Shown: piece by piece, positions 1 to 5,421 of the stretch
Layout of the letters: each line of letters starts with the position of its first letter
Position numbering within the stretch: position 1 is the first letter of the stretch
NCBI GenBank assembly: GCA_035252155.1
Contig: DATFDL010000723.1
Coordinates: forward strand, 1-6,504
Reading direction: 5' to 3'
Origin: JAICLL01 sp035252155
Lineage (GTDB): Bacteria > Planctomycetota > Planctomycetia > Pirellulales > JAICIG01
Length of the DNA: 6,504 nucleotides
Notes under the pieces: model-generated
Told to the model about the DNA's origin: nothing
Seen by the model: the letters and a program-made list of their open reading frames with translations, nothing else
Databases searched by the model: none
Position numbers and translations under genes: made by a program

Positions 1-1
1 C

Positions 2-535
2 GGCGACACCAGTGGCGGCCTTTGCCCGATCGCCGGCATCGACAAGGCGTTTTTGCGGCGTTGGCTGGTGTGGCTCGAAGAGCGCGGACCGGAAGGGTTG
101 CACCCGATTCCCGCCTTGGCGGCGGTGAACTGCCAGCCGCCCACCGCCGAGCTGCGCCCGCTGAGCCGTTGCCAGACCGACGAGGACGATCTGATGCCGT
201 ACGACGTGCTCGACGAGATCGAACGGGCGGCGATCCGCGACAAATACACGCCGCTGGAAGTTTTTTTGCGAATACGCGGGCGGTTCGCGCACCACATGCC
301 CGAGCAGTTGGCGGTTTGGGTCGAGCGGTTCTTTCGGCTTTGGTGCCGCAATCAATGGAAGCGCGAGCGCTACGCGCCGTCTTTCCATGTGGACGACGAA
401 AACCTCGATCCCAAGACCTGGTGTCGTTTTCCGATTCTATCCGGCGGCTACGAACGCGAGTTGGCCGAGCTGCGCGCCTACCTAGAACGGAATTCATTCC
501 GTTCCAATGCTTCGTCGTGTGCGCGAACGGAATAA
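2..535 (+). CDS. nadE: Glutamine-dependent-type NAD+ synthase, C-terminal part (5'-truncated)
   Basis: This is the last 177 codons of an NAD+ synthase, which amidates deamido-NAD to NAD+ with ATP in the cytoplasm. The gene begins upstream of the window; the reading frame is open from base 2. The fragment starts in the GDTSGGLCPIAGIDK region and contains TAELRP (fragment residues 48-53) followed by QTDEDDLMPYD (58-68), the conserved C-terminal signature of the synthetase domain. It then has a Trp/Arg-rich stretch and a terminal SFHVDDENLDP...RFPIL segment, like the C-termini of the long glutaminase-synthetase fusions. That the missing N-terminus carries the glutaminase domain is therefore likely but not visible. 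The last roughly 17 residues (from NSFRSN onward) and the TAA stop are encoded by a palindromic repeat, so the natural C-terminus has probably been replaced. The gene converges on the oxidoreductase gene with 11 bp between stop codons. Confidence 0.87.
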   Translation, partial: GDTSGGLCPIAGIDKAFLRRWLVWLEERGPEGLHPIPALAAVNCQPPTAELRPLSRCQTDEDDLMPYDVLDEIERAAIRDKYTPLEVFLRIRGRFAHHMPEQLAVWVERFFRLWCRNQWKRERYAPSFHVDDENLDPKTWCRFPILSGGYERELAELRAYLERNSFRSNASSCARTE

Positions 536-546
536 ATTCCGTTCTA
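483..546. repeat. Inverted pair of 20-bp palindromes forming one large hairpin
   Basis: Two near-palindromes, GAACGGAATTCATTCCGTTC (485-504) and GAACGGAATAAATTCCGTTC (525-544), lie 20 bp apart. Counting the flanking TA, 483-504 matches the reverse complement of 525-546 at 21 of 22 positions, so the pair can fold into one 22-bp stem with a 20-nt loop as well as two small hairpins. It covers the end and stop codon of nadE and finishes directly before the stop codon of the convergent oxidoreductase gene. It could act as a bidirectional transcription barrier, but there is no clean T-tract typical of an intrinsic terminator. It is better read as a REP-like or miniature inserted repeat. A third core copy lies at 1846-1859. 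Confidence 0.8.
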
Positions 547-1743
547 CTACCGTCGTGCTCGCGCGTGCTTGAGCGGCAGCCAGGCGCCGTTGTCGGCGCT
601 GCTGGCCACGCACTGCTGAATGAAATACATCCCCTCGACGCCATCGTTCACGTTCGGATAAATGGTGTCGGTTTTTTCGAACGACTTGCCGCCGGCGCGC
701 AGCGCCATGTTGTCAAAGGCGCCGCGATAGATGTTCGCAAACGCCTCAAAGAATGCTTCCGGATGTCCACCCGGCAAGCGGCACGCCGCCTGGGCCGTGC
801 CGGTCATGTACGGCGCGTTCGGGTTGCGGGTATAGACGGCCAACGGCTGCCCGTTGCGCCGTACCAGCAGCTTGTTCGGTTCTTCCTGATGCCACTCGAT
901 GGCTCCCTTGGTGCCGTCGACCTCGATGAACAAATCGTTTTCACGGCCGTGGCTAATTTGCGAGGCTGTCACCGTGCCCAGCGCGCCGTTTTCCAGGCGA
1001 ATCACCGCGTGGCCGTAGTCGTCGAGCTTGCGGCCTTGCGCGAAGATTTTCAGGTGGCAGCTTACCGTGTCGGGCAGCAGCCCAGTGATGTACCGCGCCA
1101 GGTTGTAGGCGTGCGTGCCGATGTCGCCAAAGCAGCCGGCGGCGCCGCTCTTGGCAGGGTCGGTGCGCCAGGCGGCTTGCTTTTGCGAGTCGCTCTCTAG
1201 CCGCGTCCGCAGCCAGCCCTGGATGTAGTTCGAGCGGAAGGCGTTGATCTCGCCCAACTCGCCCGAGAGCACCATCTCGCGTGCTTGCCGCACCATCGGA
1301 TAGCCCGTGTAGTTGTGCGAGACGGCGAAGACCACGCCCGAGCGATCGACCGCGGCGGCCAGATCTTCGGCCTGCTTCAGGTCGAAGGTCATCGGCTTGT
1401 CGCAGATAACGTTGAAGCCGGCCTCGACGGCGGCCTTGGCAATCTCGTAGTGCGTGAAGTTGGGCGTGGCGACCGAGACAAAGTCGATCCGCCGGTCGGC
1501 GGGCAGTTTTTTCTCGGTGTCGATGAGCTCGCGGTAAGAGCCGTAAGCCCGCTCCGGCGGAATGTCGTAATCGGATGCCGAGGCTTTGGCACGCTGCGGA
1601 TCGCTGGAAAGCGCCCCGGCCACCAAGGCCGCCCGGTTGTCGAGCACGGCCGCGGTGCAGTGCACCCGGCCGATGAACGCGCCTTGCCCGCCGCCCACCA
1701 GCGCCATGCGCAGCTTGCGGTTGAGTTCGCCGTTGGTTGACAT
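547..1743 (-). CDS. Gfo/Idh/MocA-family NAD(P)-dependent oxidoreductase
   Basis: This 398-residue protein fits the family length. The N-terminal Rossmann domain begins with LRMALVGGGQGAFIGRVH (residues 11-28), the dinucleotide-binding glycine loop, and continues through VSVATPNFTH (89-98). CDKPMT (114-119) corresponds to the family's EKP motif, with Lys116 the expected catalytic lysine. The C-terminal alpha/beta domain has GDIGTHAYNL (206-215), giving the Asp207 and His211 positions used in sugar or polyol binding. Family members oxidise or reduce sugars, inositols and related polyols; the substrate here cannot be read from sequence. No signal peptide is seen, so it is likely cytoplasmic. The ATG at 1743 is supported by an AGGAG ribosome site (complement of 1754-1758) 10 bases upstream. 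The gene is divergent from the esterase gene and convergent with nadE. The terminal HARARR tail abuts the 483-546 repeat. Confidence 0.93.
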   Translation of the reverse strand: MSTNGELNRKLRMALVGGGQGAFIGRVHCTAAVLDNRAALVAGALSSDPQRAKASASDYDIPPERAYGSYRELIDTEKKLPADRRIDFVSVATPNFTHYEIAKAAVEAGFNVICDKPMTFDLKQAEDLAAAVDRSGVVFAVSHNYTGYPMVRQAREMVLSGELGEINAFRSNYIQGWLRTRLESDSQKQAAWRTDPAKSGAAGCFGDIGTHAYNLARYITGLLPDTVSCHLKIFAQGRKLDDYGHAVIRLENGALGTVTASQISHGRENDLFIEVDGTKGAIEWHQEEPNKLLVRRNGQPLAVYTRNPNAPYMTGTAQAACRLPGGHPEAFFEAFANIYRGAFDNMALRAGGKSFEKTDTIYPNVNDGVEGMYFIQQCVASSADNGAWLPLKHARARR

Positions 1744-1776
1744 GGTTGGTTCGCTCCTGGAGTGGTGAGGCCCTGT

Positions 1777-1790
1777 GTTCCGGCCGGAAC
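1777..1790. promoter_or_regulatory. Perfect 14-bp palindrome, possible operator of the oxidoreductase gene
   Basis: GTTCCGGCCGGAAC is identical to its reverse complement. It lies 33 bp upstream of the oxidoreductase start codon and beyond its AGGAG site, where a repressor site or leader hairpin would be expected. No regulator is identified, and a GC-rich palindrome of this size can occur by chance in such DNA. Confidence 0.3.
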
Positions 1791-1845
1791 GTCCGTCGTG
1801 TGCCTATTCTTTTAACAAAACGAAACGCTGGTGCCAGTCGTCCAG

Positions 1846-1859
1846 CGGAATTTATTCCG
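1846..1859. repeat. Third copy of the GGAATTYATTCC palindrome core
   Basis: CGGAATTTATTCCG, followed by TTTTT, repeats the core of the two palindromes at 485-504 and 525-544. Outer arm bases differ here (AG before the core and TTTTT after it, in place of the GAA...TTC arms), so this is a shorter or decayed copy. Read on the + strand, the short stem followed by five T bases slightly resembles a terminator, but no gene ends here on that strand. Confidence 0.55.
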
Positions 1860-1904
1860 TTTTTCTCCGCCGACGCTTGCTGGCGGCGTTGCGGCTGGCA
1901 AAGC

Positions 1905-1910
1905 TATACT
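1905..1910 (+). promoter_or_regulatory. Weak -10 candidate for the esterase gene
   Basis: TATACT stands out in GC-rich surroundings and lies upstream of the structured repeat and the esterase start. No good -35 box is found at 16-18 bp; the nearest TTGCTG (1877-1882) is 22 bp away, which is too far for a standard sigma-70 promoter. If used, it would place the whole 153-bp repeat in the 5' leader of the esterase transcript. Confidence 0.22.
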
Positions 1911-1939
1911 TGACGCGGCGGTGGCGGTGGGCGGCGGTG

Positions 1940-2092
1940 CGGTGGCTGGGGCAGAAGCTGGCCGCGACACGCACACCATTGCCACTCCGCCCCAGCGGCC
2001 AGCGATGCCCCGGTGTTGACTAGCCGGGGCATCGCCGCGATCCACCACAGGGTTCCATTCGCCCACGCGCCGCGGCTCTGCCCCAGCCACCG
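1940..2092. repeat. 153-bp structured repeat, copy A (terminal inverted repeats plus central hairpin)
   Basis: The ends are perfect 16-bp inverted repeats: CGGTGGCTGGGGCAGA at 1940-1955 and its reverse complement at 2077-2092. After a 5-base bulge the arms pair for six more bases (GCCGCG 1961-1966 with CGCGGC 2071-2076). In the middle sits a perfect 12-bp stem, GCGATGCCCCGG (2002-2013) with CCGGGGCATCGC (2024-2035), around a 10-nt loop. A second copy lies at 3721-3872. The shape resembles a non-autonomous miniature element or a large REP/BIME-like repeat. No flanking target duplication is obvious and it encodes no convincing protein. It ends 51 bp before the esterase start codon. Confidence 0.85.
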
Positions 2093-2143
2093 GCCGGGCG
2101 CGCGTAAACGGTTGTTGAACAACTTTAACAGAGAGAAACACCC

Positions 2144-3709
2144 ATGAGCGATTTCCGCGGCTTACGCCGGTCGGCCGTTTTGGCGGCGACCATTTGCATT
2201 CTGTGCCTCACGCCGGCCATGGCCGCTGTCAAGCTGCCGGCCATCATTGGCAGCCACATGGTGCTGCAGGCCAGCTCGCCCCTGACCATCTGGGGCTGGG
2301 CCGATCCGGGCGAGGACGTCATGGTCACGTTCGGCGACACCAAGGCTAGCGCCAAGGCCGACGGCGCCGGCAAATGGCTGGTCAAGCTGCCCGCCATGCA
2401 GGCTAGCGATCAGCCGCGCGAAATGACGATCGTCGGCAAGAATACCATTCAGCTCACCGACATCCTGGTGGGCGAGGTCTGGCTGGCTTCCGGGCAGTCG
2501 AATATGGAATGGTCGGTCGCGGCGTCCGACAATCCCGAGACCGAAATCAAGGCCGCCGATCATCCGAAGATCCGGTTGTTCCTGGTTCCCAAGGTTCCCT
2601 CGCGAACGCCCGCCAACGACGTGCAGACGGCCTGGACGGTTTGCACGCCCGACACGGTGAAGAACTTCTCGGCGGTCGCTTATTTTTTCGGTCGCGAGCT
2701 ACACCAGAAACTGGAATCGCCGGTGGGCATGATCGCCAGCTCGTGGGGCGGCACGCGCATCGAGCCATGGACTCCGCCCGAGGGCTTTGCCGACGCAGCC
2801 GAACTAGAGGGCGAACGAAAGCAGATCGAAGCGATGCGCGACAGCTATCAGACCGCGCTGAAAAACGCCTTGCCTCAGTTCAAAGCCTGGGTCGAGGCGG
2901 CCGAAAAAGCGGCCGCGGGAGGCACAGAGATAGGCGACCCGCCTGCGGCGCCGGCCGATCCTTACAAGGTCTATGGCGCACCGACCGCGTTGTACAACGG
3001 CATGATCCATCCATTGGTGCCCTTCGCCATCCGCGGCGCGCTCTGGTATCAGGGCGAGTCGAACCGCGGCCAGGCGATGCACTATCATGACTTGATGAAG
3101 GCCCTGATCCGCGGCTGGCGCACCGTCTGGGGCCAGGGCAATTTTCCGTTCTTGTACGTGCAGCTCGCGCCGTTCCGATACGACAACAATGTGACTGCGC
3201 TGCCCGAGATTTGGGAGGCTCAGACCGCCACGCTCGCCGTGCCGAACACAGGCATGGCTGTGACCACCGACATCGGCAATGTCAGCGACATCCATCCGCG
3301 CAATAAACAAGAGGTCGGGCGACGGTTGGCGCGTTGGGCGCTGGCCAACACCTACGGCAAGACCGACGTCGTGTTTTCAGGGCCGACCTACGAATCGTTG
3401 GCGGTCGATGGCAAGCAAATTCGTCTGAAGTTCAAACATGCCCACGGGGGGCTAGCCGCCCGCGACGGCAAGCCGCTCACTTGGTTCTCCGTGGCCGGCG
3501 CAGACAAAAAGTTTGTAAAGGCCAATGCCACGATCGACGGTGAGACAGTGCTGGTCGAAAGCCCCGAGGTGGCCTCGCCTGTCGCCGTGCGATTCGGCTG
3601 GCATCAGCTTGCCGAACCGAACTTGATGAACAAGGCCGGACTGCCGGCGGTGCCCTTCCGCACCGACGAGTGGAAGGACGCGGTATCGGCGCCGGCGGAA
3701 GGGCAGTGA
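2144..3709 (+). CDS. Exported sialate O-acetylesterase-type SGNH hydrolase
   Basis: This 521-residue protein belongs to the family that removes O-acetyl groups from sialic acids and, more broadly, from acetylated sugars or xylan. An N-terminal signal peptide (basic FRGLRR, hydrophobic VLAATICILCLTPAMA, cleavage near residue 27) predicts export. A beta-rich domain (about 30-105) precedes the SASA/SGNH catalytic domain. GQSNMEW carries the expected nucleophile Ser119, WGGT is at 201-204, ALWYQGESN at 299-307 is a second conserved block, and SDIHP at 381-385 carries Asp382 and His384 of the triad. A helical charged insertion lies at about 215-265. A C-terminal beta-rich region follows from about 405. 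The ATG at 2144 is preceded by a GAGAGA-type ribosome site, and the signal peptide starts there, which supports this start. All catalytic residues are present, so it should be active; the true substrate is not known. It is co-directional with the asparaginase-family gene downstream. Confidence 0.93.
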   Translation: MSDFRGLRRSAVLAATICILCLTPAMAAVKLPAIIGSHMVLQASSPLTIWGWADPGEDVMVTFGDTKASAKADGAGKWLVKLPAMQASDQPREMTIVGKNTIQLTDILVGEVWLASGQSNMEWSVAASDNPETEIKAADHPKIRLFLVPKVPSRTPANDVQTAWTVCTPDTVKNFSAVAYFFGRELHQKLESPVGMIASSWGGTRIEPWTPPEGFADAAELEGERKQIEAMRDSYQTALKNALPQFKAWVEAAEKAAAGGTEIGDPPAAPADPYKVYGAPTALYNGMIHPLVPFAIRGALWYQGESNRGQAMHYHDLMKALIRGWRTVWGQGNFPFLYVQLAPFRYDNNVTALPEIWEAQTATLAVPNTGMAVTTDIGNVSDIHPRNKQEVGRRLARWALANTYGKTDVVFSGPTYESLAVDGKQIRLKFKHAHGGLAARDGKPLTWFSVAGADKKFVKANATIDGETVLVESPEVASPVAVRFGWHQLAEPNLMNKAGLPAVPFRTDEWKDAVSAPAEGQ

Positions 3710-3720
3710 TTGCGGATGGG

Positions 3721-3872
3721 CGGTGGCTGGGGCAAGCTGGCCGTGCGTCGGTGTACCACCGTGAAGAAGCGCGGCCGGCCAGCGATGCCCCGGTGGCGAC
3801 CAGCCGGGGCATCGCCGCGACCAAGCAAGGCGTTGGGTTCGCCCCGATACCGTGGCTCTGGCCCAGCCACCG
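3721..3872. repeat. 152-bp structured repeat, copy B
   Basis: This second copy has the same layout as 1940-2092. The left end CGGTGGCTGGGGCA (3721-3734) pairs with 3857-3872, 11 bp of it perfectly. The central 12-bp stem GCGATGCCCCGG (3782-3793) with its complement (3804-3815) and the 10-nt loop length are unchanged. Sequence between the arms and the hairpin has diverged strongly. In the inner arm the pairs G-C and C-G of copy A become G-T and T-G here (GCCGTG against CGTGGC), which still pair in RNA. It starts 11 bp after the esterase stop codon and ends 31 bp before the asparaginase-family start, leaving little room for a separate promoter outside it. No T-run follows the hairpins, so it is not a standard intrinsic terminator. 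Confidence 0.85.
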
Positions 3873-3903
3873 CTCGATCGCAAAACAAGGTTGACGGAAA
3901 CCT

Positions 3904-4938
3904 ATGAACATCATCCGAACCTTACTCGCCGTCGCCATGCTGTCTGCCACGGCTGCCGCCGAAGAAATGCCCGAACATGCGAGCGACGTCGTGCTGGGCA
4001 TCCACGGCGGCATCGGGCAGCCGCCGGAAGATCTCAGCAAGGAAGAAGAACAGCAGATTCGCTCGACGCTCGAACAAGCACTGGTGGCCGGTCACGAAGC
4101 GCTCGCACAAGAATCGGCCAGTAGCCAAGACGCGGTCGAGACCGCCATTCGGCTGCTCGAAGATTCGCCGCTGTTCAATGCCGGCAAGGGTGCGGTTTTT
4201 ACTTGGGAAGGCCGGAATGAGCTGGATGCCGCCATCATGGAGGGACGGCAGAAGCGGGCAGGCGCGGTGGCCGGAGTAACCGTCGTCAAAAATCCCATCG
4301 CCGCCGCGCGGGCCGTGATGGAAAAATCGAAGCACGTCATGCTCGTCGGCCGCGGCGCCGAGGTGTTTGCGACCGAGGCGGGACTCGAAATCGTCGATCC
4401 CAGTTATTTCTGGACCAAGTCGCGCTGGGAGCAGCTTGAAGAGCAGCGCAAGGCAAGCCGCAGCGGCAAAGAGTCGCAGTCATCGCTCGGCGAGCCGATC
4501 GGACGCCCGATCAAGCACGAGTGGGGCACGGTCGGCGCGGTGGCTCTCGACCGCCACGGCGATCTGGCCGCCGGCACCTCGACCGGCGGCATGAGCGGCA
4601 AGCGGTTTGGCCGCGTCGGCGACTCGCCGATCATCGGCGCCGGCACTTACGCCGACAACGCCGGCTGCGCGGTCTCGTGCACGGGGCATGGCGAGTATTT
4701 CATTCGCTGGAGCGTCGCCCACGAAATCAACTCGCTGATGAAGTATCAAAATCTGTCGGTGGAGGCAGCCGCCGACCGCGTCATCAATCGCACGCTCAAA
4801 GCGGCGGGCGGCAGCGGCGGAACGATCGTGCTCGACGTCCAGGGCAACTTTTCAGCCGCCTTCAACACCGAAGGGCTCTATCGCGGCTGGATCACTCGCG
4901 ACGGCAAGCCCCACGTGCGGCTCTTCAAGGACCGCTGA
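3904..4938 (+). CDS. Exported isoaspartyl peptidase / L-asparaginase (Ntn-hydrolase, threonine type)
   Basis: This 344-residue protein belongs to the plant-type asparaginase family, whose members self-cleave before a threonine and hydrolyse beta-aspartyl dipeptides and asparagine. Residues 1-19 (NIIRTLLAVAMLSATAAA) form a signal peptide, so it likely acts outside the cytoplasm. Visible motifs are GIHGGIG (32-38), LFNAGKGAVFT (90-100) and NELDAAIMEG (105-114) in the alpha part. A charged variable linker spans about 172-204. HEWGTVGAVAL follows, with Thr209 as the autocleavage point and nucleophile, then GTSTGG (224-229), RVGDSP (237-242) and TGHGE (260-264) in the beta part. All expected catalytic and substrate-binding positions are present. 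A GGAAA purine stretch lies just upstream of the ATG. The gene follows the esterase gene across a 194-bp gap filled by a structured repeat and may share its transcript. Its stop lies 1 bp from the stop of the convergent regulator. Confidence 0.94.
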   Translation: MNIIRTLLAVAMLSATAAAEEMPEHASDVVLGIHGGIGQPPEDLSKEEEQQIRSTLEQALVAGHEALAQESASSQDAVETAIRLLEDSPLFNAGKGAVFTWEGRNELDAAIMEGRQKRAGAVAGVTVVKNPIAAARAVMEKSKHVMLVGRGAEVFATEAGLEIVDPSYFWTKSRWEQLEEQRKASRSGKESQSSLGEPIGRPIKHEWGTVGAVALDRHGDLAAGTSTGGMSGKRFGRVGDSPIIGAGTYADNAGCAVSCTGHGEYFIRWSVAHEINSLMKYQNLSVEAAADRVINRTLKAAGGSGGTIVLDVQGNFSAAFNTEGLYRGWITRDGKPHVRLFKDR

Positions 4939-4939
4939 T

Positions 4940-5293
4940 TCACGACTGCTGCTCCTCTTTCGACTCGCCGGGAATTTCCAGCCGGCAACATCCCAAGTCG
5001 AGATGCTCGCTGTCGCGCGAGCGACGGGCGGGCTGAAACACGTTCGGGTGAAGCTGATAGACAATAAAGCGACCTTGCCGCTCGTCTTGCACGATGCCGG
5101 CCTGCCTTAAAACGCCCAGATGATGCGAGACGTTGACAACTTCGGCATTGAGGCTCTCGGCGATTTCGCTGACGTTTTTTGGACCGCCCCGCAGGCATTG
5201 AATGATCTTCAATCGCTCGCGATCGGCCATCGCGCGCAACATCCGGGCGCACCGGTCAGGCTCAAGAGAGTCATCAGTCATGACCTTCATCAT
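4940..5293 (-). CDS. ArsR-family winged-helix regulator with C-terminal vicinal cysteines
   Basis: This protein of about 117 residues is an ArsR/SmtB-type repressor. The helix-turn-helix covers NVSEIAESLNAEVVNVSHHLGVLRQAGIV (about 41-69), followed by a beta wing (ERQGRFIVYQLHP). The classic ELCVCD metal site of E. coli ArsR is absent; the matching helix reads NVSEIAESL. Instead Cys102-Cys103 occur in DLGCCRLEIP near the C-terminus, and single cysteines are at 15 and 33. In some ArsR proteins a C-terminal cysteine pair contributes to arsenical binding, so As(III) or methyl-arsenical sensing is possible but inferred. The start is uncertain: ATG at 5293, 5290 or 5281 are all in frame, and none has a strong ribosome site. 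It lies downstream of the ArsI-like gene on the same strand, suggesting autoregulation of that unit. Its 3' end meets the asparaginase gene with a 1-bp gap. Confidence 0.88.
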   Translation of the reverse strand: MMKVMTDDSLEPDRCARMLRAMADRERLKIIQCLRGGPKNVSEIAESLNAEVVNVSHHLGVLRQAGIVQDERQGRFIVYQLHPNVFQPARRSRDSEHLDLGCCRLEIPGESKEEQQS

Positions 5294-5331
5294 ACGCCGC
5301 CAGAGCGGGCGGCGGCAACTAACCAGCAAGC

Positions 5332-5399
5332 CGGTAGTCCCGGCCCTTGTGGATGGCTGAACGCCTGCGAACCGCCGGGCACAAGGCCCGGAGCTACCG
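5332..5399. repeat. 68-bp inverted repeat in the arsI-arsR spacer
   Basis: The arm at 5332-5351 (CGGTAGTCCCGGCCCTTGTG) matches the reverse complement of 5380-5399 at 17 of 20 positions, with a 28-nt loop between. It fills about half of the 128-bp spacer between the ArsI-like gene and the regulator. It is unrelated in sequence to the other palindromes in the window and looks like a REP-type repeat. It might also dampen read-through into the regulator, but no T-run follows on the minus strand. Confidence 0.65.
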
Positions 5400-5421
5400 A
5401 TTCGTATCGCAGGTTGGCGGT

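Larger units (their letters stand above)
1744..2143. other. 400-bp divergent intergenic region
   Basis: This spacer separates the start codons of the oxidoreductase (-) and the esterase (+), so it should carry both promoters. It holds a perfect 14-bp palindrome (1777-1790), a GGAATTTATTCC palindrome core (1846-1859), a weak -10 candidate (1905-1910) and the 153-bp structured repeat (1940-2092). A small GTTGT-TGA-ACAAC inverted repeat lies at 2111-2123, just before the esterase ribosome site. The short open frames across it run through the repeats and show no recognisable protein, so no gene is called. Confidence 0.7.

Noticed and set aside
483..565. CRISPR-like repeat-spacer pattern
   Set aside because: Only two repeat units, in inverted orientation and inside a coding end, with no further regularly spaced copies and no cas genes.
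22..1200. Long + strand open frame of 392 codons
   Set aside because: It overlaps the nadE end in another frame and runs antisense to the well-supported oxidoreductase gene. Its Arg/Ala/Val-rich product has no family features and reflects GC-rich third positions.
1775..2141. Several short open frames in the divergent spacer, on both strands
   Set aside because: They run through the structured repeat, and similar shadow peptides appear at copy B only because the DNA repeat is conserved. No ribosome site or protein family supports them.
2509..3090. 193-codon + strand frame inside the esterase gene
   Set aside because: It overlaps a frame with signal peptide and full catalytic motifs; its own product is Arg-rich and unrecognisable.
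3782..3815. Central hairpin of repeat copy B as an intrinsic terminator of the esterase gene
   Set aside because: The stem is strong but no T-tract follows on either strand, and the same hairpin in copy A does not follow a gene end.
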